DNA of 38,184 nt from Pedosphaera sp. (GTDB taxonomy: Bacteria; Verrucomicrobiota; Verrucomicrobiia; Limisphaerales; SXQI01), in contig JANYDC010000047.1 of the NCBI GenBank assembly GCA_025359965.1, positions 1-38,184 on the forward strand. The letters run 5' to 3'. How positions within the stretch are numbered: position 1 is the stretch's first letter; the number at the start of each line of letters is the position of its first letter. A program made the translations under genes and the position numbers. The notes under the pieces are model-generated. The model was not told the origin of the DNA, searched no databases, and worked only from the letters and a program-made list of their open reading frames with translations. This document shows, piece after piece, positions 7,623-17,300 of this stretch.

Positions 7623-8548
7623 GCGAACAGGGTGTGCAAACGGTCCATGAAGGCCGGAATGGCGTCGTATGGATCGAGTTTGGCCTCGTACTCCAAAGCG
7701 GCGAAGCCCTGATAGTTTGCGTCCTTCAAAATCTTGACCACACGTTCCAAATCGGCCGGCTGGTTCTCTTTGGCCGCTTTGGGACGGACTTCAACCTTGA
7801 TCTGCACGTTGACCGCGTAGGGAACACAACGGGCGATATCCCCATACAAATCTTCCGTGTGAAAGTTGCCCGTATCCAGATTAATGCCGAGCCAGGGGTG
7901 ATCCACCTTGGTCACGATATCAAGCAGGTCATCGGCCTCAGCCACGATGCCGCCATGGTTTTCGATTCCCAGAAACACGCCCTTGGAGGCTGCGTAGGGA
8001 AGCACTTCACGCAAGGCTTCAATACAAAGCTTTTTGGCTTCTTCCTTCGGTGCAAGATCAGCAGTACCCGCGAACACGCGGATGTGAGGGGCACCCAGAA
8101 GCGCGGCGTGGTCGATCCATTTTTTGACCTTGTCGATTTCGTCCTGTCGTTTTTTGGGATCGATCTGGGTGAAAGAATTCCCCACCGCGCTACCGCTGAT
8201 GGCGATGCCTTTGAGAAAGGCGTAGCGCTTCAGTTTAAGAAGGAATTCGTCGGTGATGGGGTTGGGAAAGTAGTAGGCCGTAAGTTCAGCCCCGTCGCAA
8301 TGATGGTCGAAGCAATAATCGACGAACTGGAACAAATCGATCTTTTTGGCCGGATCGGGTTCCACCTTGCGAGGGTGGTCGATGTCCTTAAAATAATCGC
8401 GGAAGGAATACGCGGCGAGGCTGAGGCGAAGCCGGGGCTTGCCGACATGCATGGGTGCGGGAGCCGCCACAACACCAGTGGAAGCCGCGGCGAGAGAAGC
8501 TGCAGCCGTAAGCGAGTTCACCATCCAATTGCGCCGCGAAGTATTCAT
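7619..8548 (-). CDS. Tat-exported sugar phosphate isomerase/epimerase-like TIM barrel
   Basis: A 309-residue AP-endonuclease-2/xylose-isomerase-like TIM-barrel protein. Residues 1-30 form a probable Tat or Sec leader: SRRNWMVNSL followed by an Ala-rich hydrophobic stretch ending AAPAP. The barrel carries likely metal ligands in LGIENHGG (Glu), GINLDTGNFH (Asp and His) and ALEYEAK (Glu). Secreted relatives are numerous in Verrucomicrobia and Planctomycetes and are thought to act on oxidised or uncommon sugars; the substrate here is unknown. ATG 8548 is chosen because it places SRRNW at the N-terminus; an upstream in-frame ATG at 8605 would bury it. It converges on the cardiolipin synthase gene with a four-base overlap. 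A 423-codon open frame on the opposite strand is a shadow. Confidence 0.82.
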   Translation of the reverse strand: MNTSRRNWMVNSLTAAASLAAASTGVVAAPAPMHVGKPRLRLSLAAYSFRDYFKDIDHPRKVEPDPAKKIDLFQFVDYCFDHHCDGAELTAYYFPNPITDEFLLKLKRYAFLKGIAISGSAVGNSFTQIDPKKRQDEIDKVKKWIDHAALLGAPHIRVFAGTADLAPKEEAKKLCIEALREVLPYAASKGVFLGIENHGGIVAEADDLLDIVTKVDHPWLGINLDTGNFHTEDLYGDIARCVPYAVNVQIKVEVRPKAAKENQPADLERVVKILKDANYQGFAALEYEAKLDPYDAIPAFMDRLHTLFA

Positions 8549-8724
8549 GAGAAGCCGCAAGCATGTCCGCTTCAGCTCGGACAATCCAGCCTTCATTTTT
8601 TGCAAATGCGTGACGAGGAAAACCCCGCCAAGTTCAAAGAGTGGCCAAAGAAAACGCGGTAACGTCTTGGATTGTGGTAGTCCAAGGCACTTCGCGCACT
8701 AGGAATATTTAATGGCAAGGGCTC

Positions 8725-10866
8725 TTATTGCCCCATTCTGGTGATTCGCATTTTGCGCACCAGCAACTCATCGCCTGACACGTAAATCCGAAAATCGGCG
8801 TGATCATTTTGTGACCCGAGAAAACGAGCGTCGCTCAGCACCCAACTCGCTTTTTGCCAGCCGAAAGTGTTATGACGCCGCACAGATTCCGGGTGCGGCT
8901 TGAAGGCACCTTTATTGGGCAAATTTTCCTGCGTGGAATCGTATTGAAGGGCTATTTCACCCGACCCTGTATCGCGATATTCCAATTCTAGCCTTAAGTC
9001 TCCCCCTGGCGTGGATCGGAATTGATCATCCACATCAAAATAAAGGTAATGGAGCGTTCGTTGTTTTGGAACCGCCCAACTGGTGATGCCCCCTTTGTTT
9101 ACGATTGTGAATGGACCATCTCCTACAGCAACGATCCTCAGTCCCTTCGATTGTTGAGGAGTGGCGAAAATGTCCTGCTCGGCGGTTGAGGAAGGCTGGG
9201 GCCGCACAGTGCCCGTGATTTCGAGGAAAGAGGAACCATCATCGCAATCCCGCAGGAACTGCAAGTCATAGTCATGCCCTGCGTAACGATGCAGAACATA
9301 CCGAATGAGCACGTTGGGCGCATTCAACGATGTCAGATTGGCAGTTCGCGCGTAACTAAACGATTTTTTATTGAACGGCGGTGTCAAATAAAAATCGATG
9401 AACGTTCGGCCGCCATCAACACTGTACACTCCACGAATACGGCCACTGGTATAGAGCGTACTGTCTTGGGAAAGGCGCATGTCGTCGATTATGTAACCTT
9501 TCGCCGCGCGAAAATTATAAGTGATGGTACCCACGGAATTATTGGTCGTGCCGCTGGTCATCACATAAGAGCAATGGGCGGTCGCAGGGCCCTCACGACT
9601 GAAACGGACGCCAACGTTAATCGCGTTGGCATCAAGATCAAGGGCTACTCTCGGAGCATAACGGTACGAAAACCCCGAACCTTCCCCCACGTAAGTGCTG
9701 TTGGAAACAGTTGTGCTGGGTTTCACCGGCAAAGGAACCTCCCCTTCATTCTTGGGCTCTTCCAGTGGTACAATCGGAGCAACAATTGCTTGAGTTTGCG
9801 GGGGCTCGTGGCGCGGCCGTAAAACCCACGCAAATCCACCTGCGACGAGAAGGAGACAGCATGCGACGATAACAAGAATTTTTCGGTTCGCGAGATTCGG
9901 TCTAGAGGGCCTCTGATCCGAATAAGTTTCATCGTTGCCCGGGCTTAACGGCAAAGCTCTCTCGAACGCTGCAGCTTCTTCAACAGGGTCCACAGAAGAA
10001 GGACTGCGGGAAGACGACTCAGTGTCTTGCGTCGGCATTCCGGCGAGGATCGACGCCGCAGCCGGAGGTCGCTCTGATGGATCTTTCGCCAGGCACGCCT
10101 GAAGCAATGCGGAAAGATTTGCAGGAACTTCCGTGCGAATCCCGGCTTCGAGCAGGCGGTCTGATAATGGCTGGGGGCGGACGTTTCTGATTTGGTCCGC
10201 AAGGTCGCCAGTCACAAAAGGGGGCGATCCGGTCAGAAGCTCAAATAAAGTGGCAGCCAGCGAATAAACGTCGTCCGACGCGGTTGGGGATTCTCCGGCC
10301 AGACGTTGCGGGCTGGCATAAGGAAGACTGGTAGGCGCGACAAAAGTCAGTGCAAAATCGGACAACTTAATTCGGCCATCCCGCAGAACAAAAATATTCG
10401 ACGGCCTAATGTTGGCGTGCACCAAACCGTCCCCGTGCGCGTAGGCAATGGCAGAACAGAGTTGGTCCAACATCGGTTTCAAATCCCGCCATGTGAATAC
10501 CTGATCGGGCTGGTCCAGCCGCAACTTGCCCAAGTCCGTGCCATCCACATATTCCATTGCGATGAAGGCAGGCTCCCCCGGTTCAGAAAAGAGGTCGTAG
10601 ATCCGGACGATATTCGGATGACTCAGAACCCGGTATTGCTGAAAATCATTAAACGCAGCCGAGTCGGAAATGATCGCGGCCGCAAGAAACTTCAACGCCA
10701 CTTCTTCGTCCGATTGATTATCGAGCGCCATCCAAACCGGACCGGATGAGCCCTTTCCCAAGATTCGCTTTAAAGTATAACGCCCCCCTCCCGCCAGAAA
10801 GTCAGCCTCCAAGCCATCCAGCATAGGATTACCGCCATCGGGTTCAGGCGTTTCGGGGGGATTCAT
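8725..10866 (-). CDS. Membrane-anchored Ser/Thr kinase-like protein, predicted pseudokinase
   Basis: A 713-residue PknB-type protein. The kinase fold spans residues 30-275: glycine loop GKGSSGPVW (37-45), VALK with K59, and DF of the DFG position at D170. The catalytic HRDxKxxN motif reads H150-A151-N152-I-R154-P-S-N157, so the catalytic Asp is Asn and the loop Lys is Arg. No Glu is visible in the alphaC region (65-82). One transmembrane helix (330-349) follows a linker, and about 360 residues of beta-rich sequence lie outside the membrane with no family I recognise. ATG 10866 is preferred over a TTG at 10893. It lies downstream of a PPIase-like lipoprotein gene on the same strand. Probable role: signalling scaffold or ATP-binding sensor rather than an active kinase. 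Confidence 0.82.
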   Translation of the reverse strand: MNPPETPEPDGGNPMLDGLEADFLAGGGRYTLKRILGKGSSGPVWMALDNQSDEEVALKFLAAAIISDSAAFNDFQQYRVLSHPNIVRIYDLFSEPGEPAFIAMEYVDGTDLGKLRLDQPDQVFTWRDLKPMLDQLCSAIAYAHGDGLVHANIRPSNIFVLRDGRIKLSDFALTFVAPTSLPYASPQRLAGESPTASDDVYSLAATLFELLTGSPPFVTGDLADQIRNVRPQPLSDRLLEAGIRTEVPANLSALLQACLAKDPSERPPAAASILAGMPTQDTESSSRSPSSVDPVEEAAAFERALPLSPGNDETYSDQRPSRPNLANRKILVIVACCLLLVAGGFAWVLRPRHEPPQTQAIVAPIVPLEEPKNEGEVPLPVKPSTTVSNSTYVGEGSGFSYRYAPRVALDLDANAINVGVRFSREGPATAHCSYVMTSGTTNNSVGTITYNFRAAKGYIIDDMRLSQDSTLYTSGRIRGVYSVDGGRTFIDFYLTPPFNKKSFSYARTANLTSLNAPNVLIRYVLHRYAGHDYDLQFLRDCDDGSSFLEITGTVRPQPSSTAEQDIFATPQQSKGLRIVAVGDGPFTIVNKGGITSWAVPKQRTLHYLYFDVDDQFRSTPGGDLRLELEYRDTGSGEIALQYDSTQENLPNKGAFKPHPESVRRHNTFGWQKASWVLSDARFLGSQNDHADFRIYVSGDELLVRKMRITRMGQ

Positions 10867-10970
10867 TCGGAAACGCACCGTACTAAACAACAATCAATGA
10901 GAAAATGATTATCTTTCGCTTAAAGTCTCTGTCTCCTTATGCCATTCACAAGCATTGATCAGACACGCCC

Positions 10971-11822
10971 TTACATCCCGGTATAGACCTCCCGAACCCG
11001 GTGTAAAACGAAGCTTTCGCCCGATCTTCTTTTTATCGAGCCTGAATAGCGACTCATGTCCTCCTTTTCGAAGAGAATCAGGATATCCCCGGCCTTTGCC
11101 ATAAATAGCGTTTTGATGTGGTCGTTGGGCATCCATTGTTCTCGGAATGAAAAAAGCGCGTTGCGGTCCTCAGGAAGAAAGAAGTCCCCTAAATTGCCAA
11201 TTTTTGTGCGTACGCTGTTGTGTATAGTGCCGCCACTCAATTTATCCTCGTAGGAGTATTCATACTTTTTCATGAACTTCCAGTAAACGTCGTGCCACGC
11301 CTCGCCATCGCGAAGTTCCCGGGAGATTTCGTCCAGCACCTTTCTTGCGGAATCCGGAGCCATGTCGGCGAAATCAATCCTAAGACTGTCCACGACAATG
11401 TGCCGAACCTTGGATTGGTTTTTGAGTATTTTGATTCTGTCTCGCTTTTCAAGTTCAGGATGCTGTTTTAAAGCCGCTGCCAAATCAGCAAAGAAACGAT
11501 TTGGCCCAGAAAGCACCACGGCTTGAATGACTGAGTTTGAAAAGACTCTTGAATCAATCTTTGGTAACAAGGCGATTTCCCTCAAAAGGACGTAATTTGT
11601 TATGGCCTGGAAAAGCTTCTCAGTACCTCTGGGGTTAGAGAAGCAAGAGCCATCCTGGGAGGTCCGATACTCTAACAGCTTCGCTGGTATGCGATCGCCT
11701 GTTTTCCAAGCATTGCCTAGCCGCTCTAGCTCTATTGCCTCCTTGTAGTCGTCCACCGCAGGAGCGCATGAAACGGTTCCAAACACAATCAGTCCCAGTG
11801 CACAACCCAGGATTGCCTTCAT
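10971..11822 (-). CDS. Putative lipoprotein with degenerate parvulin-type PPIase-like region
   Basis: The 283-residue protein begins MKAILGCALGLIVFGTVSC, a signal peptide ending in a lipobox with C19 as the acylated residue, so it is probably membrane-attached and extracytoplasmic. Residues 135-280 resemble a parvulin/PpiC rotamase or SurA-like chaperone: 'VRHIVVDS' (cf. 'RHILV'), a helix 'LRDGEAWHDVYWKF', 'IGNLGDFF' (cf. 'GGDLGWF'), 'MAKAGDILILFEKED' and a final 'FVLHRVREVY'. The match is weak and active-site residues cannot be confirmed. Start ATG 11822 is supported by AAGGAG nine bases upstream. It lies 104 bases before the pseudokinase gene on the same strand. Alternative: a secreted protein of unknown function. 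Confidence 0.6.
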   Translation of the reverse strand: MKAILGCALGLIVFGTVSCAPAVDDYKEAIELERLGNAWKTGDRIPAKLLEYRTSQDGSCFSNPRGTEKLFQAITNYVLLREIALLPKIDSRVFSNSVIQAVVLSGPNRFFADLAAALKQHPELEKRDRIKILKNQSKVRHIVVDSLRIDFADMAPDSARKVLDEISRELRDGEAWHDVYWKFMKKYEYSYEDKLSGGTIHNSVRTKIGNLGDFFLPEDRNALFSFREQWMPNDHIKTLFMAKAGDILILFEKEDMSRYSGSIKRRSGESFVLHRVREVYTGM

Positions 11823-11919
11823 ATTTATGAACTCCTTGATCATTCACGTCTGGTTGTTTTACTTATTCGTTCCAGTATGGTTCCATCGGGTTGAATATCA
11901 AGCACACGCCATTGAGCTG

Positions 11920-12975
11920 TCAGTGTGCTCCGGCGAGCATATCGGTATCGGGCAGAGGGATAGGGAATGGTTCTAAGGGCATGGCCTCGTCGTGATTAAG
12001 GTAATCGACGCAGATGGTGAAGAAATCCCGCTCGGTGTTGCTGCGACGGATGCGATGGAGGAATTGTCCCGTTGGTTCTACGCCCAAGCCGAGGAAGTTG
12101 AGGTATTTCTTCATCTTCTGCACGTGGTCAATCTCGCGCACGCCTTGGGGCCTGACGGCTTCGTAAAGTCGGCGAATGTAATCAAGCACTTCGCGTCCGG
12201 TGGGCACGCGGATGGGTTCGCCACGCCGGAGTTGGCGGAATTGTTCGAACATCCATGGGTTGCGAATGGCTCCCCGACCGATCATCAGGCCTGCGGCTCC
12301 GGTTTGAGCCAGAATTTCCATGCCACGCCGGGCTGAGGAGACGTTGCCATTGGCCAGCACGGGCAGCGGCAGTCGCTCCACCGCGCGGGCGATGTAATCG
12401 TAGTGTACCTCGCTTCGGTACATTTCTTTGACGGTACGTCCGTGAACGGTGAGGAGGTCGGGGCGGTGCTCATCAAAAATCCCTAGGATTTCCTCGAACA
12501 CGGCGGGATCATCAAAACCGATCCGCGTTTTCACGCTGAACGGAATGGAAAGGGAATCGCGCAGGGCACGGACGATGGCGTCAATTTTTTGAGGTTCGCG
12601 CAGAAGCCCCCCGCCAGCGCATTTGCGGTAAACCACAGGAGCTGGGCAGCCCAGGTTAAGGTCGATTCCGGCCACCGGATATTTCTGCAATTCTGTGGCG
12701 GTGCGGATGAGCGAGGGAATGTCGTTGCCGATCATCTGAGCCACCACGGGACGGCCTGTGGGGTTCTCGGTGATGGAGCGAAGGATGGGTTTTTCGATGT
12801 GGCTGGTGGAATGAACGCGAAAGTATTCGGTGTAATAGACGTCCGCTCCGCCGTACTCGGCCATCAACCGCCAGAAAGGTAGATCGGTCACGTCCTGCAT
12901 TGGGGCAAGAGCAAGGATCGGCTGCCCGCCGTGCATCAGATCACGCCAGCGCTGGGATTCCAACGAATCAGCCAT
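11920..12975 (-). CDS. tRNA-dihydrouridine synthase
   Basis: FMN-dependent reductase that converts selected uridines in the tRNA D-loop to dihydrouridine. The 351 residues contain LALAPMQDVTDLPFW (about 18-32), VVAQMIGND, DLNLGCPAP with the catalytic cysteine, FSVKTRIGF, LLTVHGRTVKEMY (FMN/tRNA binding), PVLANGNV and GLMIGRGAIRNPWMF, all standard Dus landmarks in the correct order. A C-terminal helical RNA-binding region follows. The gene starts nine bases after the MnmC-like gene ends, so the two are probably translated from one message with infA upstream, giving a translation/tRNA modification group. The subtype (A, B or C) was not determined; GCPAP and overall layout look closest to the DusB group. 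Confidence 0.93.
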   Translation of the reverse strand: MADSLESQRWRDLMHGGQPILALAPMQDVTDLPFWRLMAEYGGADVYYTEYFRVHSTSHIEKPILRSITENPTGRPVVAQMIGNDIPSLIRTATELQKYPVAGIDLNLGCPAPVVYRKCAGGGLLREPQKIDAIVRALRDSLSIPFSVKTRIGFDDPAVFEEILGIFDEHRPDLLTVHGRTVKEMYRSEVHYDYIARAVERLPLPVLANGNVSSARRGMEILAQTGAAGLMIGRGAIRNPWMFEQFRQLRRGEPIRVPTGREVLDYIRRLYEAVRPQGVREIDHVQKMKKYLNFLGLGVEPTGQFLHRIRRSNTERDFFTICVDYLNHDEAMPLEPFPIPLPDTDMLAGAH

Positions 12976-12984
12976 ACACGAAGA

Positions 12985-13890
12985 TTAGTCGAAAGAACCT
13001 GGAATAAGGGACGCAAATTGAGGGTGAGCCGACAGCCTCAGCCAGTTTTCCAGAGATAATCGGCGCTGAACGTACCCGCCCCCTGCCAGAGGCTCGGCGC
13101 TGGTGGAGTTTTTGACCCGCTTCAACCATGGCGCACCAAGTGGAGATGCCACAAGTTCCAGGGAGTTTGCGGCGATGGTAGTTTCCTCCTTTTCGCCAGT
13201 AGCCTCCCCTGCTCCGACGAAAAACCCTGCGAGCAACAGAGTCACCCGCATTAAGGTGCTTCGCGAATAGGTCGGGAGTGCGCAAGGCTTTTCAGGATCG
13301 AGCGCGCGGAAAAGCTGCGTGAATAGTGGCAGGGACCACATATCGGGATTGCGGGCCGGAGAAAACGCGTCGAATAAAATGACCGAAGGTTTGGGCCAGG
13401 CCGAAGCAGATGGAGAGGCCAGTAAGGTGGGAAAATCACCCAGCCAAAGTTTCCATAACACCGTCGCTCCGCCACACTCGAACCGAGCCAATCCCTCGCT
13501 CAGCAAAGTCTCCACTGCCGATTCGAAGCCACCGAAATAACCCAGCGAACCGCGATAAAGATAACCAGCCCGCAACGGATCCAAATCATGATCGAAACTC
13601 ACGATCTCAACGTGACCGCTTCCAGCCGAAAGTGCTTTCAGAACCGTGAGCGCATTGGCCGCAGCCCCAAGGCCGACATCCCAGATGACAAACGGCCCTT
13701 CCGATTTAGCGAACCTGTCGATCAGATCAAGTTGCTGAACGTAGAGAGCCTCGGCTTCAGCCACTGGCCCAATCACCGGATGAAAAGTTTCGCCTAGTCG
13801 GGCGGAACGGAGGCTAAAGGAGCCGTTGGCCAGCCGCACCAAATCGTAACGATCAGGAGGCGGAGGCACGGATGTGGAGGATTCAGCCAT
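12985..13890 (-). CDS. MnmC-type methyltransferase (tRNA wobble uridine), stand-alone MTase domain
   Basis: A 301-residue SAM-dependent methyltransferase of the MnmC N-terminal domain family (formerly DUF752), which methylates aminomethyl-uridine at tRNA position 34. Features seen: N-terminal LRSARLGETFHPVIGP (substrate/lead segment), the SAM loop WDVGLGAAANAL (about 70-81), the acidic EIVSFDHD strand end, and the signature FDAFSPARNPDMW (about 172-184). The FAD oxidase half of fused MnmC is absent. That is known in other bacteria, where the methyltransferase acts alone after MnmEG. It is followed nine bases later by the Dus gene and preceded by infA, consistent with tRNA modification. The start ATG 13890 opens MAESSTSV with no strong ribosome site. 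Confidence 0.82.
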   Translation of the reverse strand: MAESSTSVPPPPDRYDLVRLANGSFSLRSARLGETFHPVIGPVAEAEALYVQQLDLIDRFAKSEGPFVIWDVGLGAAANALTVLKALSAGSGHVEIVSFDHDLDPLRAGYLYRGSLGYFGGFESAVETLLSEGLARFECGGATVLWKLWLGDFPTLLASPSASAWPKPSVILFDAFSPARNPDMWSLPLFTQLFRALDPEKPCALPTYSRSTLMRVTLLLAGFFVGAGEATGEKEETTIAANSLELVASPLGAPWLKRVKNSTSAEPLAGGGYVQRRLSLENWLRLSAHPQFASLIPGSFD

Positions 13891-13945
13891 GAAAGAGTCG
13901 AAAGGAATGGCTCCGCAGGTTAGGCAGCCTGCAATGCGTCAGGAC

Positions 13946-14161
13946 TCACTTCAAACGAAAAGTGATGCGTGCTTTGGTCAGGTCGTAGGGGGACATCTCC
14001 ATGCGAACCCGGTCTCCGGTGGTTAGACGCACGAAATTCTTGCGCATCTTCCCTGAGATGTGGGCCAAAACGCCATGTTTGTTGTCCAATTCGACACGGA
14101 ACATCGTCCCCGGCAAAACGCTGGTGATTCGGCCTTCTACTTCAATATGCTCAGAACTCAT
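13946..14161 (-). CDS. infA: Translation initiation factor IF-1
   Basis: A 71-residue OB-fold protein, the expected length of IF-1, which binds the 30S A-site with IF-2 and IF-3. Recognisable segments are [36 protein letters not shown] and the end [21 protein letters not shown] 14161 is chosen because [10 protein letters not shown] is the family N-terminus; the frame is open to 14206 but the extra residues are unlike IF-1. A typical IF-1 reads 'TKGRI' where this has 'TKARI'. It is the first gene of a minus-strand group with the MnmC-like and Dus genes and is divergent from the PSCyt1 gene across a 198-base spacer. Confidence 0.97.
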   Translation of the reverse strand: MSSEHIEVEGRITSVLPGTMFRVELDNKHGVLAHISGKMRKNFVRLTTGDRVRMEMSPYDLTKARITFRLK

Positions 14162-14359
14162 TCTTCTTAAAGCACAGAGGGTGCCATAACTTTTGAATTT
14201 TGACAATGCCTATCGAGTCGAACAAAAACAGTCTCTTTTGTGATCCATTTAGCGAGGCTTTAACCACACACTGGGGCAGATGAAGAATAAAACCTTAATC
14301 AGTAGCGGTTCATGGTCCGACTTGCCGCCACGCATACATTAACGCATTATTAAAATTGA
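14162..14359. other. Divergent intergenic region between infA and the PSCyt1 gene
   Basis: This 198-base spacer must hold the start signals for both divergent genes. On the plus strand TTGCCG (14322-14327) and CATTAT (14345-14350) are separated by 17 bases, a weak sigma-70-like pair, but transcription would then begin only about three bases before ATG 14360. The minus-strand side is AT-rich next to infA without a well-spaced pair. No RNA gene or terminator is evident. Confidence 0.4.
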
Positions 14360-17300
14360 ATGACCACGAGTCCGCACGCGCAAAACCGACGCAGAAACTG
14401 GAGTCCAGTCTTGTTGTTCTGGATCGTTTTGATGGCTCGTGGCCTTGGCGAAGTTAATGGAGCGACTGGGGACGAAGGGAGTGCCCTAAACCAAAAAGTG
14501 CGGGGTATCCTGTCGGAAAACTGTTTTAGTTGCCACGGGCCCGACGCCAAAAAGGGGAAGAATGGCAAAAAAGTCTTGCGGCTTGATTTACCCGATGTCG
14601 CCAAGGCTGATCTGGGAAACGGCCGCCCAGCGATTGTTGAGAGGCAGCCGGAAAAGAGCGAGATGATCCACCGCATCTCCACCACGGATTTGGATGACAA
14701 GATGCCGCCGCCGGATTCAGGCAAAAAATTAACTTCTCAGGAAATTGCGACACTTACCAAGTGGGTTGCGCAGGGCGCGGAGTATTCACGGCACTGGTCC
14801 TATGTAAAGCCGCTGCGGCCTGAACTGCCCAAGGTGCGAGCCATCACATGGCCCAGAAATGGCATCGATCGTTTCATCCTGGCCCGATTGGAGCGCGATC
14901 AATTAAAGCACCAACCCGAGGCAGAACCGTCTGCCCTGATACGAAGAGCCTCACTTGATCTGACAGGACTTCCGCCGACTTTAGCCGAGGTCGATCAGTT
15001 TCTGGCTGATCGAGCACCGGGGGCTTACGAGCGTCTGGTTGATCGACTGTTAAAGAAAAAATCATTTGGCGAACATTGGGCTCGCCTCTGGCTTGATCAA
15101 GCGCGCTACGCGGATTCTAGCGGTTACGCGGATGATCCGGCGCGAACCATCTGGGCTTACCGCGACTATGTGATTCGCGCCCTCAACGCCAACAAACCTT
15201 TCGATCAATTCACACTTGAACAGATCGCGGGCGATTTGCTGGAAAACCCGACCGATGAGCAACTCGTCGCGACGGCGTTTCATCGCAATACGATGACCAA
15301 TAATGAGGGTGGAACGAGCGATGAGGAATTCCGCAACGTGGCAGTGGTGGATCGAGTGAACACAACCATGTCAGTGTGGATGGGCACAACGATGGGCTGC
15401 GCCCAATGCCACAATCACAAGTACGATCCCATCACTCAAGAGGAATACTTTCGCCTGTTCGCCATTCTCAATAACACCGCCGATACTGATCGCTTTGACG
15501 AGACACCCATTCAGGTGCTTTACACCCCTGAACAAAAGCTGCAAAAGAAAAAGTGGGAGACTGACAAAAGCCGCTTGGAGAAGATTTTACTGGCTCCCAC
15601 AGCGGAGATTGCGAAAGAGCAGTCGGTTTGGGAAAAGAGTTTTACCACGGAGCTGCAATGGGAGACTCTCCATCCCGCTGACGTGAAGTCCAAGGCCGGA
15701 GCCGGGCTGCAAATAGCGAAGGACGGCATGGTCAAGTTCGAGCGAGGAGGGACCAACGATGTTTACACGGCAACTGTGCCGCTGGGGACGAACGAAAACC
15801 TCACCGCGTTGCGAATTGAAGTGGTGCCCGATGAAAAGCCGCCCGGCCGTGGAGTTGGTCATGCCAATGGAAACTTTGTCGTCTCCCGGGTCTCCGCCGT
15901 CATGGTGCCAGCGAATCCCACATCAATTATTGGCCGCTATGTGCGGATTGAGCTGCCGGGCAAGGAAAAGATACTTTCGCTGGCCGAGGTGCAGGTGTTT
16001 AGTGGGACAACTAATCTTGCTCTTCACGGGACAGCCAGCCAAAGCTCCATCGCTTCGGACGGGCCCGCGAAACTGGCAATTGATGGCAACACGGACGGAG
16101 ATTACGCCAAGGCCAAGTCCACGACCCACACGGAAAACTCGACTGATCCTTGGTGGGAGGTTGATCTACAGGCTTCTATTCCGATTGATCGCATCTCGAT
16201 CTGGAACCGAACTGATGGCAGCCAGTCTCGGCTCGATGGTTTTGCCATCAAACTGCTCAACGACAAGCGCGAGACAGTGTGGCAAAAGCAAAAACTTGAG
16301 ACGCCAAAGGTGACCATGGAACTGGCCGTGGATGGCACACGAAGCATTGAATTTGCGACGGCGGTGGCGGATTTCTCGCAGAAAAATTTTTCGTCAACCA
16401 ACGTCCTCAACAACAATGAGCCCAAAACCCGTGGTTGGGCGATTGGGCCGGAATTTGGCAAACCCCATTTTCTCACGCTGATTCCCAAGGCTCCTGTCGC
16501 GACCGATGCGGGTTTCAATCTCGTGGTACAGATTGAACAGGTTTCAAATTACGACTATGCAACAATCGCGCAGTTCCGCCTTTCAAAATCCTCGGACGCG
16601 CGGGCTGAGGAATTCGCGAAAGTTCCGTGGTCCACACTTGGATTTCTCAGAGTGCCATCAGACCAACGCACGGAAGATCAAAGGAAGGAAGTACTCAATT
16701 ATTTCCTGACCGTCGCGCCCGCGTTACAAGCCCGGCGCAATGAACTGGCTGGCGTAAGGAAGCAGTTGAATGAATCGAAGCCCTACACCTCCGTACCCGT
16801 ACTGCGTGAGCTGGCCGGTGATCAGCGACGCTCAACACATGTGCAACGAAGGGGCAATTTCATGGACCTTGGACTGGAAGTCACCAACAGCCTCCCCTCC
16901 TCTCTTTACTCCCAGGCTGAGGGCGGGCCTTCCGACCGACTGGCCTTGGCGAAGTGGTTGGTCGACAAGGATAATCCGCTGACAGCGCGGGTGGTCATAA
17001 ACCGGCTCTGGGAATCAATTTTTGGCGTTGGTCTCGTGCGGACCAGCGAGGAATTTGGCGCGCAGGGGGAACTGCCGTCACACCCCGAGCTAATGGACTG
17101 GTTGGCGGTGGAATTGATGAGCAACAAGTGGGACACCAAGCATCTTCTTCGCCTTATGGTCACATCGGCGGCGTACCGTCAATCCTCGCGCGTGACACCG
17201 GAGCTCGCCGCGCAAGATCCGGAAAACCGCCTGCTGGCACGGGGTCCGCGCTTCCGTCTTTCGGCGGAAATGATTCGAGACCAGTCACTTTTGGTCAGCG

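Noticed and set aside
7391..8662. 423-codon open frame on the plus strand
   Set aside because: It lies antisense to the Tat-type sugar isomerase, whose protein has clear family motifs, and overlaps the cardiolipin synthase end; the translated product shows no recognisable features.
14322..14350. TTGCCG-17-CATTAT as a promoter for the PSCyt1 gene
   Set aside because: Each hexamer matches only four of six bases and the start would fall about three bases before the ATG; not listed as a promoter.
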